33,516 bases of DNA from Luteimonas sp. (GTDB lineage Bacteria > Pseudomonadota > Gammaproteobacteria > Xanthomonadales > Xanthomonadaceae). The notes beneath the pieces are model-generated. The model saw only the letters and a program-made list of their open reading frames with translations, ran no database searches and was not told the DNA's origin. The position numbers and the translations under genes are program-made. The stretch spans positions 1 to 33,516 of the forward strand of contig JACMKK010000173.1 in the NCBI GenBank assembly GCA_014380115.1. The letters are read 5' to 3'. Below are positions 17,191 through 25,029 of the stretch, one piece after another (within the stretch, counting starts at the first letter, position 1; the number at the start of each line of letters is the position of its first letter).

Positions 17191-17850
17191 CTAGCCGACC
17201 GGCTGTTTGACCTTCCTGAGATAGGGCAGCACGCGCTCGAACTCCCCGAACTTTTCCCTGGCCTCGTCGTCCGCCACGGCGGCGGTGACGATCACGTCCT
17301 CGCCCTGACGCCATTGCGCCGGGGTGGCGAGCTTGTATTTCGCGGTCAACTGAATCGAATCGATCACGCGCAGGATCTCGTCGAAGTTGCGACCCGTCGT
17401 CATCGGATAGGTCATCGTCAGCTTGATCGTCTTGTCGGGTCCGATCACGAACACCGAACGCACGGTGGCGTTGTCGGCGGGCGTGCGTCCTTCGCAGGTG
17501 TTGCCGGCGCTGGCCGGCAGCATGCCGTAGAGCTGCGCCACGTTGAGGTCGCTGTCGCCGATGAGCGGATAGTCGACGACATGTCCGGTCGCCGTCTGGA
17601 TGTCCTGCTTCCATTGCGCGTGGCTCTCGACCGGATCGATCGAGATGCCGATGATCTTGACGTTGCGTTTGCGAAATTCGCCGACCATGCCAGCCACGTA
17701 GCCGAGCTCGGTCGTGCACACCGGCGTGAAATCCTTTGGGTGGCTGAACAGCACGGCGTAGCCGTCACCCATCCAGTCATGGAAGTTGATCCTGCCGTGG
17801 GTGGTCTCGGCTGTGAAATCCGGGGCGGGATCGTTGATGCGAAGGCTCAT
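17191..17850 (-). CDS. 1-Cys (Prx6-type) peroxiredoxin
   Basis: 219 residues. Peroxidatic Cys45 lies in HPKDFTPVCTTELG. The Prx6-class C-terminal dimerisation half is present (TPADNATVRSVFVIGPDKTI, YPMTTGRNFDEILRVIDSIQ, QWRQGEDVIV). An extra cysteine occurs in GNTCEGR, but there is no conventional resolving-Cys motif. The enzyme should reduce hydrogen peroxide and alkyl hydroperoxides in the cytoplasm. It is transcribed away from the adhesin gene and towards the MAPEG gene. The Shine-Dalgarno sequence is weak (GGCGAG about 8 bases ahead). Confidence 0.93.
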   Translation of the reverse strand: MSLRINDPAPDFTAETTHGRINFHDWMGDGYAVLFSHPKDFTPVCTTELGYVAGMVGEFRKRNVKIIGISIDPVESHAQWKQDIQTATGHVVDYPLIGDSDLNVAQLYGMLPASAGNTCEGRTPADNATVRSVFVIGPDKTIKLTMTYPMTTGRNFDEILRVIDSIQLTAKYKLATPAQWRQGEDVIVTAAVADDEAREKFGEFERVLPYLRKVKQPVG

Positions 17851-18342
17851 GTCGTGTCTCGCCTGATTGATGGATTACGGGTAGCGCGCATTGGCAGCTC
17901 CCGGTGGCCGGTTGAGTGGCGGGAGCACGGCAGCCTGGCGGCTTGAAGCCGCTTCGGCTGCGTCAACATCGGATCGCTGCCCCCTGATTTGAGAGAGCGC
18001 GAAACCGGAACGAATCTGATCATCGCCGGCATCACGCCGCGTGAATCAAGCGCTGACATGCCAGTCCTTCTTGCCACGATCGAAGTCCGGAATGCGCTAG
18101 TCGTCGCGACTCGCTTCCTGGCACATGGCGCGATGTCCACGTAGGGATTCGAGGATCGATGCGCCGTGAACGGTGTGAGCCCATCCTGACAATTCCGCCG
18201 TCCCGGTCAGCCGACCTGGCGCACCGCTTCGCAAAGCGTGATCAGAACTGTCCCAGGTTGGCGCAATACATGAAGAGCCGCGGTAGCCCGCGGCGGACCC
18301 GCGCGCGGGCACTCCTTCTCGCTTCCACGGACATCACCTCTC
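17851..18342. other. Divergent intergenic region of peroxiredoxin and adhesin genes
   Basis: 492 bp with no convincing gene. It must hold promoters in both directions, but no clear -35/-10 pair stands out. GCGGCTT-G-AAGCCGC (17938-17952) is a compact palindrome of the type common in Xanthomonadaceae intergenic repeats. Short open frames here lack ribosome sites and family resemblance. Confidence 0.5.
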
Positions 18343-20505
18343 ATGAAGAGCACTCGGTTTGCCTTGATCACCACTGCCGCGTTGATGATCGCCGCGTCGA
18401 TCCCGATCGCGGCACTCGCGGGCGAAGTGTGCGAAACCACCGACGGCACCGTCACCACACCTCCCACCAGCACCGCTGCGGGCGTGAACGCACTCGCCTG
18501 CGGCAATTCCAACACAGCGTCCGGCGAAGGCAGCACCGCCGTCGGCAACGCCAGCGTCGCGTCCGGTGACGTCAGTCAGGCGTTCGGCTTCGGCAACAAG
18601 GCGACGGGCGAGCACAGCACCGCGATCGGCGACTCCAATACCGCGGCCGGGGCCTACAGCACCGCGGTCGGCCGCGCCAATTTCGCCACTGGCGACCTCA
18701 GCCAGGCCATCGGCATCGGCAATTCAGCGTCCGGCGCACGCAGCACCGCGGTCGGCAGCTTCAATGTCGCGTCCGGTGACTTCAGTCAGGCCGTCGGCTA
18801 TGGCAACACCAGCGACGGGCCCGAGAGCACGGCCGTGGGTTTCGCGAACTACGCCGGCGAGTTCGGCACGGCCATGGGCAACAACAACACGTCTTCCGCT
18901 TTGAACAGTACGGCCGTGGGCAGCATGAACACCGCCGAAGGCCAATTCAGTCAGGCCTTTGGCTACAGCAGCAAGGCGTCGGGCGAGCACAGCACCGCGG
19001 TCGGCAGCTCCAACACCGCGGCCGGGGCCTACAGCACCGCGGTCGGCCGCGCCAATATCGCCAATGGCGTCTTCAGCCAGGCCATCGGCGCCGCCAACAC
19101 CAGCGACGGGCCCGAGAGCACGGCAGTGGGTTTCGCGAACTACGCCGGCGAGTTCGGCACGGCCGTGGGCAGCGGCAATAGCGCGACTGGTTCGGTCGCC
19201 TCCGTATTCGGCCGCTATAACAAGGCGCCCGGCGCCCTAAGCCAGGCCATGGGCAACTACAACACGTCTTCCGCTTTGAACAGTACGGCCGTGGGCAGCA
19301 TGAACACCGCTGAAGGAATTTTCAGCCAGGCCATCGGTAACTACAACACCGCTACGGCGGGGAACGGCACCGCAATCGGCGTGGCCAATACTGTGCAAGT
19401 GGGCGCATTGAACAGCTCGGCTTTCGGCGGCTTCAACACGGTCCAAGGCCGCGACAGCGTGGCGACAGGCCGCAGCAATCAACTGGCCGGCAGGAACAAC
19501 ATCGGCCTCGGCACCAGTAACGTCGTCAGCGGCGACTGGGCCACCGCGATCGGCACCAGCAATCAGGTTTCCGGCTTGAACGGTATCGCGCTGGGCAATT
19601 TCGCCGTGGTGACGGCGACCGACAGCGTAGCGATCGGCACGAACTCGGTCGCCGATCGCGAAAACACCGTGTCGATAGGCGCTAGCAGTGGCACGTATCG
19701 GCAGCTCGTCAACCTTGCCGCAGGCGTGCAGGACAACGATGCAGTCAACGTGGCGCAGTTGTTTCCGTTCGCCACTGCGCTCGGCGGTGGCGCCAGCTTC
19801 AGCGGCGGCGTGCTGTTCGCGCCCACCTATACGATCCAGGGCAGCAACTACAACAACGTCGGCTCTGCGTTCGCCGCCGTCGACGCGCGCCTGACCACGC
19901 TCGGCAGCCAGGTCGGGACGCCGGGACCGGCCGGTCCGCAGGGACCAGCCGGTCCGCAAGGTCCTGCCGGACCGCAGGGCCCAACCGGTCCACAAGGACC
20001 GGCCGGCTCAGGTGGTGCGGATCCGGAGGCCGTGCGTTATGACGACGCCAGCCATGCCCAGGTCACGCTCGACGGTGCGGACGGCACGCGCATCAGCAAT
20101 GTCGCCGACGGCGTCGCCAACACCGACGCTGCCACTCTCGGCCAGGTCCAAGCCGGCGATGCGACCACGCTGCACAGCGCGAACACCTATACCGATCAGA
20201 AGTTCGCATCCCTCGACCTCGAGTTCGGCAATCTGCGAACGGAAATCAACGACCGCTTCGAGCAACAGGACCGGCGCATCGACAAGGTCGGCGCCATGGG
20301 CGCAGCGATGGCCAACATGACCGCTTCGGCCGCCGGCGTACGCACCCAGAACCGGATCGCGATCGGCGTCGGCAATTACCGCGGCGCCAATGCGCTGGCG
20401 TTCGGCTACCAACGCGCCCTCTCCGATCGCGCCGTCGTCACGATCGGCGGCGCCTTCAATGGCGACGACAGCCAGGTCGGCGCAGGCGCGGCGTTTGGGT
20501 GGTGA
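18343..20505 (+). CDS. YadA-like trimeric autotransporter adhesin with collagen-like segment
   Basis: 720 residues. A signal peptide (about 1-26, ending PIAALAGE) is followed by Cys30 and Cys53, then a long YadA head of roughly 14-residue repeats ([19 protein letters not shown] type; about 55-450). The first neck motif is [20 protein letters not shown] (from 453). After TTLGSQV come ten Gly-X-Y triplets (525-554; GPAGPQ units). A second neck ([20 protein letters not shown], from 582), a coiled-coil stalk ([20 protein letters not shown]) and a four-strand YadA anchor ending in Trp (about 650-720) complete it. It should be a surface homotrimer for adhesion or autoaggregation. The head contains a 375-bp internal duplication. 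No Shine-Dalgarno sequence better than ACGGA is seen. Confidence 0.93.
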   Translation: MKSTRFALITTAALMIAASIPIAALAGEVCETTDGTVTTPPTSTAAGVNALACGNSNTASGEGSTAVGNASVASGDVSQAFGFGNKATGEHSTAIGDSNTAAGAYSTAVGRANFATGDLSQAIGIGNSASGARSTAVGSFNVASGDFSQAVGYGNTSDGPESTAVGFANYAGEFGTAMGNNNTSSALNSTAVGSMNTAEGQFSQAFGYSSKASGEHSTAVGSSNTAAGAYSTAVGRANIANGVFSQAIGAANTSDGPESTAVGFANYAGEFGTAVGSGNSATGSVASVFGRYNKAPGALSQAMGNYNTSSALNSTAVGSMNTAEGIFSQAIGNYNTATAGNGTAIGVANTVQVGALNSSAFGGFNTVQGRDSVATGRSNQLAGRNNIGLGTSNVVSGDWATAIGTSNQVSGLNGIALGNFAVVTATDSVAIGTNSVADRENTVSIGASSGTYRQLVNLAAGVQDNDAVNVAQLFPFATALGGGASFSGGVLFAPTYTIQGSNYNNVGSAFAAVDARLTTLGSQVGTPGPAGPQGPAGPQGPAGPQGPTGPQGPAGSGGADPEAVRYDDASHAQVTLDGADGTRISNVADGVANTDAATLGQVQAGDATTLHSANTYTDQKFASLDLEFGNLRTEINDRFEQQDRRIDKVGAMGAAMANMTASAAGVRTQNRIAIGVGNYRGANALAFGYQRALSDRAVVTIGGAFNGDDSQVGAGAAFGW
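18606..19320. repeat. Internal 375-bp duplication in the adhesin head
   Basis: The block from GGGCGAGCACAGCACC at 18606 recurs at 18981, and AACACGTCTTCCGC at 18886 recurs at 19261, both with a 375-base (125-residue) offset. A third shared segment (AACACCAGCGACGGGCCCGA) is at 18805 and 19096, offset 291. The order is A-B-C-A'-B'-C' with some spacer change, a recent tandem duplication plus small rearrangement. Confidence 0.8.
19915..20004 (+). repeat. 18-bp repeats encoding the collagen-like Gly-X-Y tract
   Basis: Five near-copies of an 18-base unit (GGACCGGCCGGTCCGCAG and variants) encode [12 protein letters not shown]. Each copy is also nearly palindromic. Gain or loss of copies would change the collagen segment length in frame. 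Confidence 0.85.
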
Positions 20506-20539
20506 TGCCGTCGGGCGGGCACGCTGGTCGAGTGTTCGC

Positions 20540-20557
20540 CTCGATTCGAGGTTATTG
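20540..20557 (+). terminator. Small stem-loop after the adhesin gene
   Basis: CCTCG-ATT-CGAGG followed by TTATT lies about 34 bases past the adhesin stop. A short stem with a weak T-run makes it a modest intrinsic terminator candidate. Confidence 0.4.
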
Positions 20558-20629
20558 CACCGCGCCGCAATCCGCGAACCGTGCAAACAAACGAGCCCGA
20601 CACCGCGCGCTCGGGAGCGTGCACTCGAG

Positions 20630-21388
20630 CTAGGCGTCGCGCGGCGGGTGGACGTATCGATTGGGCACATTCCCCAAAGGCGGAGCTGTCCTCCCCGCTG
20701 CCTGGAGCAGGACGCTTACGTTGGCATACACGTCGCGTTCGCTGCGATGCATCTGCGGAAGCAGCCCGAGTTGAGCATAGGAGACCGGAGTCACATCAAA
20801 ACAGGTCGTCTCCCAGTCGAAACCCTTGCCCCAGGTAATGCCAGCGAGAAGGATGTCGGCCCGCGCTCCTGCGTCCAGCAGGAGTCGCATCAGGGGTTCG
20901 GAGCGGTTTCCGCTGGAGTTCACCGTATGAAACAGCGGCGTGTGACCGTTCATTCCGAAGTCGTCCACCGCCGCACGCGCATCGACTGCCGCACCCGCCG
21001 CGAGCAGCACGCCGGCGACCTTCGGGTGGCCGTACTCCGCAGCCACGTGCAGCAGCGAGGCGCCGACCAGCGGGGTGAATGCCGAGGCCATGCTTGTCCT
21101 GTGTTCAAGAAGAAGCGGATTGCCTTGTAGTGCGGCCGAAAGCGACACCGCGTCGTCAAGCAGTACCGGAGCGATCAACGGATCGTCGAGCTCGGCGCCA
21201 TGCTCGAGGAGCAAGCGAAGGCATTCCGGGAATCGGTCGGATCTCGTGTACATCTCGAGGAGTGAATTGACCGGCGTCTTTCCCCGTATCGGAGCTCGCA
21301 CGTCGAAACCGGCCTGCAGGACAGCGTGAATTCGCTCGACGGAATGCAATTCAAACGCAACGAGAAGTTCTTCGTAATGGCTATTCAC
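20630..21388 (-). CDS. Ankyrin-repeat protein, cassette-like gene
   Basis: 252 residues from GTG 21388 (VNSHYEELLVAFELHSVERI). Ankyrin units are visible at about KTPVNSLLEMYTRSDRFPEC, GASLLHVAAEYGHPKVAGVL and NGHTPLFHTVNSS followed by LMRLLLDAGARADI. No signal peptide is present, so it is probably a cytoplasmic binding protein with unknown partner. The frame stays open upstream to a GTG at 21490, but that extension reads straight through an attC-like site (its product NSSFKPKP is what attC DNA encodes in this frame). I therefore place the start just downstream of it. The start codon comes 8 bases after the R' box, as is common in gene cassettes. No second attC is seen between its stop and the adhesin gene. 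Confidence 0.8.
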   Translation of the reverse strand: MNSHYEELLVAFELHSVERIHAVLQAGFDVRAPIRGKTPVNSLLEMYTRSDRFPECLRLLLEHGAELDDPLIAPVLLDDAVSLSAALQGNPLLLEHRTSMASAFTPLVGASLLHVAAEYGHPKVAGVLLAAGAAVDARAAVDDFGMNGHTPLFHTVNSSGNRSEPLMRLLLDAGARADILLAGITWGKGFDWETTCFDVTPVSYAQLGLLPQMHRSERDVYANVSVLLQAAGRTAPPLGNVPNRYVHPPRDA

Positions 21389-21396
21389 ATGTGCAT

Positions 21397-21455
21397 GTCC
21401 AACGCGTGGGTTAATCCGAGCCGTGATCGGCTTCGGCTTGAATGAACTGTTCGCG
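21397..21455 (-). other. Integron attC-like recombination site
   Basis: Read on the minus strand, the segment ends in the R' core GTTGGAC (GTTRRRY). It contains L'' TTCATTCAAGCCGAAGCCG and L' CGGCTCGGATTAA, which pair with an unpaired base as in folded attC, and begins with AAC in the R'' position. The 59-base length and the run AACAnTTCATTCAAGCCGA closely match the attC of aadA-type cassettes. R'' (CGCGAAC) is degenerate and not complementary to R'. It sits directly before the ankyrin gene. No integrase gene is visible. Confidence 0.6.
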
Positions 21456-21493
21456 CCTGCTTCCAGCTCTAGTAGATCACACGTTCGCACCGC

Positions 21494-22279
21494 TCACATC
21501 TGACGGAAGTGATGCAAATAACTGCGGCTTACGGGCAGCACTTCTTCACGACCCTTTAGGTGCACGTGCGCGGTTTCGTTGAGGCCGCGCGTGACGTGGC
21601 TGATCGCGCGTAGGTTCACCACCACCGAGCGATGCACCTGCACGAAATGCGCGGCGTCGAGTTGCGCGGCCAGTTCCTTCAACGGCGTACGGATCAGGCC
21701 CTCGCTGGCCTTGCCGCCGTCGCCGCGCCAGGCGACCAGCGTGTACTTTTCGTCCGAGCGCAGGAAGTCGATCTCGTCGACGGACACCAGGCGCAGCGAC
21801 TGCCCGACCGAGACGCGGATCCAGCGCAGCGGAGCAGGCCCATCGTCCTTGCGCAGGCGCGCCGCAAGTTGCTCCAGCAGCGCTTCGGCGTCGTGCACCG
21901 GTTGCGCGGCGCGCAGTCGATCCTGCAGACGCGCCACGGTGTCGGCCAGGCGTGCCGGCTCCACCGGTTTCACGAGGTAATCCAGCGCGCCCTGCTCGAA
22001 GGCCTGGACCGCGTACTGGTCGAACGCGGTGACGAACACGAGGTGCGCGCGACGACCGATAAAACGCGCCGCCTCCACGCCGGACAGGCCCGGCATATGC
22101 ACATCGAGGAAGCAGATATCCGGCTGCTGCGCCTCGAACTGCTCGACCGCCTCACGGCCGTTACGCGCCTGGGCGACCACCTGTAACCCGGGCCAGGCCT
22201 CCGCGAGCAGGCGCGTGAGCTGCTTGCGCAGCAGCGGCTCGTCGTCGGCGATCAATGCGGTCGGGCGCTGGTCTGTCAT
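21494..22279 (-). CDS. LytTR-family response regulator
   Basis: 261 residues. A receiver domain (1-120) shows ALIADDEPLLRKQL, phosphoacceptor Asp59 (CFLDVHMPG), VTAFDQYAVQAF and the Lys of YLVKPVEPARL. A LytTR DNA-binding domain (about 150-258) shows IDFLRSDEKYTLVA, FVQVHRSVVVNLRAI and LPVSRSYLHHFRQM. It is the AlgR/LytR architecture. Its ATG overlaps the stop of the sensor kinase gene by 4 bases, forming a dedicated pair. Target genes cannot be read from the window; the divergent oxidoreductase and the downstream ankyrin gene are only neighbours. Confidence 0.95.
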   Translation of the reverse strand: MTDQRPTALIADDEPLLRKQLTRLLAEAWPGLQVVAQARNGREAVEQFEAQQPDICFLDVHMPGLSGVEAARFIGRRAHLVFVTAFDQYAVQAFEQGALDYLVKPVEPARLADTVARLQDRLRAAQPVHDAEALLEQLAARLRKDDGPAPLRWIRVSVGQSLRLVSVDEIDFLRSDEKYTLVAWRGDGGKASEGLIRTPLKELAAQLDAAHFVQVHRSVVVNLRAISHVTRGLNETAHVHLKGREEVLPVSRSYLHHFRQM

Positions 22280-23358
22280 GTCGCGACCCGCCGTGCGGGG
22301 AATTCGATTTCCGCGGAGACGCCGCGCGGTTGCAGCGAACTCAGTCGCAACTGCGCATCGCCGCCGAAGGCCAACTGCAGGCGTTCACGCAGGTTCGAAA
22401 GACCGGTGCCCTGCCCGGCGCCGGCCTGCTGTATGCCAACGCCGGTGTCGATGACCTGCGCGCGGCAACGTCCGTCGCGCACACGCACGTTGACCTCGAT
22501 GCGGCCGCCCTCCTCGCTCGGATCGATGCCGTGGCGCACGGCGTTCTCGACCAATGTCAGCAACGTCATCGACGGACAGTTCAGCGCGAGCGCGTCGTCA
22601 TCGGCGTGCAACGTGAACTGCAGACGGTCGGGCATGCGCATGTGCATCACCTCGAGATACGCACGCACGAGTTCGAGTTCCTGGCCCATCGTGGTGGCCG
22701 GCTCGTGCAGACGCGGCACTGCAGCGCGCAGGTAGGCGATCAGACTGCCCAACACCGTCGAGGCCTGTGGTGAGCCTGACTCGACCAGCTCGCGTACGTT
22801 CGCCAGTGTGTTGAACAGGAAATGCGGCTCGACCTGCGCCTGCAGCAGCCGTAACCGGGCGTCGAGTGCATTGCGCTCGTATTCGCTGCGCTCGAGATCG
22901 AACGCCAGCGCCTGTCGTTGCGCCTCGCCGCTGATGTGGCGATACAGCGCCGACATCGCGATCCAGGGCGTCAGCAGGATACCGACCCCGGTGAGCAGCC
23001 CGAAGCCGCCCATGCGGTCTCCGTCCTGCGTCCAATGCACCGCGTCGCCGAACGTCGTCAGCGAATAGACGACCGCCACCGCGAACGGCATCACCAGCGC
23101 CACGCCTGCGACCTGCAGCGCCCAGCGCGCCAGCCAGCGCGGCAGGCGTGCCGGCCGGCGCTCGAACAGCCCAAACACCAGCAGCTGGATGCAACCGACG
23201 AACACCATGCGCACGAACAACACGCCCCACGATGCCTGCCAGCCCGGCAGCAAAAGAATGCTCAGTACCAGGCTCGTGATCAGCACGACGCGCAGGCGCC
23301 GCCAAGCCAGCACACGCGCGAGGCCTCGTGGTTTGCGTGGAGCAGCAGCTAGCGCCAT
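22276..23358 (-). CDS. LytS/YehU-type sensor histidine kinase
   Basis: 360 residues. Four membrane helices occupy about 22-40, 45-65, 78-100 and 117-139. They are followed by a cytoplasmic His_kinase domain with phosphorylated His179 in QAQVEPHFLFNTLANVRELV. The HATPase_c region has the N-box TLVENAVRHGIDPSEEGG and G-boxes VIDTGVGIQ and GTGLSNLRERL. There is no extracellular sensing domain, so the signal is probably sensed in or near the membrane. It is coupled to the LytTR regulator by ATGA. The Shine-Dalgarno sequence is poor. Confidence 0.93.
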   Translation of the reverse strand: MALAAAPRKPRGLARVLAWRRLRVVLITSLVLSILLLPGWQASWGVLFVRMVFVGCIQLLVFGLFERRPARLPRWLARWALQVAGVALVMPFAVAVVYSLTTFGDAVHWTQDGDRMGGFGLLTGVGILLTPWIAMSALYRHISGEAQRQALAFDLERSEYERNALDARLRLLQAQVEPHFLFNTLANVRELVESGSPQASTVLGSLIAYLRAAVPRLHEPATTMGQELELVRAYLEVMHMRMPDRLQFTLHADDDALALNCPSMTLLTLVENAVRHGIDPSEEGGRIEVNVRVRDGRCRAQVIDTGVGIQQAGAGQGTGLSNLRERLQLAFGGDAQLRLSSLQPRGVSAEIEFPARRVAT

Positions 23359-23725
23359 TGGACGACTATAGACCAGGGAATCGGGCGATCTCGCGCCTTA
23401 CGGCCTGGCCTCGTACTGCCTCGCTGTCGTTCGTCCGTTGCATTCGTGATTCGTCCCGCCCAAGCCGTCATCCGTCGCAACTGCCTCGTTCTCGCTCGTT
23501 CTCACGAGCATAGTCCCGGCCGAAGGGAAGCAGCGGGTGCCCGGCAAGTTACCTGCGTCAATTCCATGCTGTTATTCCAAACGTAGGGCTGCCATTCCGA
23601 TCGTGGTGCTGTCGTCCGAACGTAGTGATGAATCTGCTTCAAAACAGACCCTTCGCTGCACTCAGGATCACAGGCTTCATCCGCGAATCCGGGATGCAGA
23701 TACCCGCAACTGAAGGAAGGCGACG
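23359..23725. other. Divergent intergenic space with degenerate dispersed repeats
   Basis: 367 bp between the kinase and oxidoreductase starts; no gene is supported. The right half contains repeat material described separately (23572-23674). The left half is TC-rich with repeated ATTCGT/GTTCGT words and no clear promoter. Confidence 0.5.
23572..23674. repeat. Degenerate dispersed palindromic repeat with 20-bp tandem front
   Basis: Three imperfect 20-base units of the form nnATTCCgAACGTaGtGCTG run from 23572 to 23630. The last continues into GATGAATCTGCTTC, a short centre, and AGACCCTTCGCTGCACTCAG, forming a long imperfect palindrome. It resembles the widespread intergenic repeat with the pattern ATTCCGAGCGnAGCGAGGAATCT, here strongly decayed. 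Confidence 0.5.
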
Positions 23726-24832
23726 ATGAAGCTACGCAATCGGATCCTGACCGGCCTTCTGGTGCTCGCGGCGCTTGCGCTGGCGTCGCTGGCATTCGCC
23801 GTCAGCCACGACTCGCCTTGCCCCGTTCCGGAGGCTCTTCCCGATGGCACGACGCGGATGAAGGCCATCGTCCAGCGTTGCTATGGCTCGGCCGACGTGC
23901 TCAAGCTCGAAGAGATTGCCAAGCCGAGCGCAGCGGACGATGAAGTCCTGGTCAAAGTGCACGCGGCCGCAGTCAATCCACTCGACTGGCACTACATGAC
24001 CGGCACGCCGTACATCATGCGCATGTCGTCGGGCCTGGGTGCACCGGAAGACATTCGCATGGGAGTCGACTTCGCCGGGACCGTCGAAGCCGTCGGCAAG
24101 GACGTCAAACGGTTCAAGCCCGGTGATGAAGTCTTCGGTGGCAGAGGCGGTGCACTGGCCGAATACGTGACGGTCCGCGAGGATCGGGCGCTTGCGCGCA
24201 AACCCCCCAACGTTAGCTTCGAGCAGGCGGCCGCCATCCCCGTCGCGGCCATCACCGCACTGCAGGGTCTTCGCGACATGGGGCGTCTACATCCGGGGCA
24301 GAAAGTGTTGATCAACGGGGCATCGGGAGGCGTGGGGACGTTCGCGGTGCAGATCGCCAAGTCGCTCGGGGCGGAAGTGACCGGCGTCTGCAGTACCCGT
24401 AACGTAGAGATGGTGCGATCCATCGGCGCAGACCACGTGATCGACTACACCAAGGCGAATTTCACCGAAGGTGCGCAGCGCTACGACGTGATTCTGGACA
24501 ATGTCGGCAATCACGCCTTACTGGACACCCGACGCGCGTTGAAGCCGGGCGGCATCCTCGTCATGGTCAGTGGCCCGAAACGCGATCCGTGGCTCGGGCC
24601 GATTTCCCGCGTGATGCAGGCCGCCCTGTTGTCGCCGTTCGTCAGCGAGAAACTGGTCAAGTTCTTCGCAGAATTGAACCAGGATGACCTGAATGTCCTC
24701 GGCGATCTCGTTCGCGAAGGCGAGCTGACGCCGGTGATCGACAGGCGTTACACGCTCAGCGACGTACCCGCGGCGATCCGGTACCTGGAAACAGGGCGCG
24801 CGCGGGGGAAGGTAATCATCAACCTGCAATAG
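23726..24832 (+). CDS. Membrane-anchored zinc-independent MDR quinone oxidoreductase / NAD(P)-dependent dehydrogenase
   Basis: 368 residues. The MDR core starts at Met45 (MKAIVQRCYGSADVLKLEEI) and contains NPLDWHYMTG, MGVDFAGTVEAVG, the nucleotide motif NGASGGVGTFAVQIAKSLGA and CSTRNVEMVRSIGADHVIDY. It lacks catalytic zinc ligands, as in quinone reductases. In front of it an uncleaved signal-anchor-like helix (residues 7-26, ILTGLLVLAALALASLAFAV) would tether it to the inner membrane. ATG 23726 has GAAGGAAGG 5 bases upstream, supporting this longer start over Met45. The reaction is presumably NADPH-linked reduction of quinone or enal substrates; the substrate is unknown. A scrap of a related gene follows 83 bp after its stop. 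Confidence 0.9.
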   Translation: MKLRNRILTGLLVLAALALASLAFAVSHDSPCPVPEALPDGTTRMKAIVQRCYGSADVLKLEEIAKPSAADDEVLVKVHAAAVNPLDWHYMTGTPYIMRMSSGLGAPEDIRMGVDFAGTVEAVGKDVKRFKPGDEVFGGRGGALAEYVTVREDRALARKPPNVSFEQAAAIPVAAITALQGLRDMGRLHPGQKVLINGASGGVGTFAVQIAKSLGAEVTGVCSTRNVEMVRSIGADHVIDYTKANFTEGAQRYDVILDNVGNHALLDTRRALKPGGILVMVSGPKRDPWLGPISRVMQAALLSPFVSEKLVKFFAELNQDDLNVLGDLVREGELTPVIDRRYTLSDVPAAIRYLETGRARGKVIINLQ

Positions 24833-24836
24833 GACC

Positions 24837-24918
24837 GTAGGCCGGGTTGGTTTCACCAAACCAGCGCTTTTGATTCGTTCTCCCGGTGTGCTTGGTTGAT
24901 GGATCCAGTCCAGCCTAC
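24837..24918. mobile_element. 82-bp inverted-repeat element (MITE/REP-like)
   Basis: The ends GTAGGCCGGGTTGG and CCAGTCCAGCCTAC are imperfect inverted repeats (11 of 14 matched). The left side holds an inner hairpin, GGTTTGG-type with GTTTCACC. It lies between the intact oxidoreductase stop and the residual 3' end of a second copy. It has no coding capacity and would need an enzyme from elsewhere to move. Confidence 0.5.
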
Positions 24919-24969
24919 GTGCTGGAAACAGGACGCGCTCGGGGCAAAGTGGTGGTGGTCGTGGAATAG
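24916..24969 (+). pseudogene. 3' remnant of a second MDR oxidoreductase gene
   Basis: The frame TAC-GTG-CTG to TAG reads YVLETGRARGKVVVVVE and stop. The intact upstream enzyme ends YLETGRARGKVIINLQ and stop, so the last 15 or so codons of a tandem paralogue survive. Everything upstream of them is replaced by the 82-bp inverted-repeat element. Confidence 0.65.
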
Positions 24970-25029
24970 CGACTCTGGGCCCTTGCAGCACGACACGCGA
25001 TGAGATCGCAGCAACCGAGGAGTAAACTC

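Noticed and set aside
18606-19320. Regular repeats in the adhesin region as a CRISPR array
   Set aside because: The repeats are in-frame coding repeats of a YadA head, without constant repeats and unique spacers.
21389-21490. Ankyrin gene start at GTG 21490
   Set aside because: The additional 34 codons translate the attC-like site (NSSFKPKP), so the start after the site is preferred, though this is not proven.
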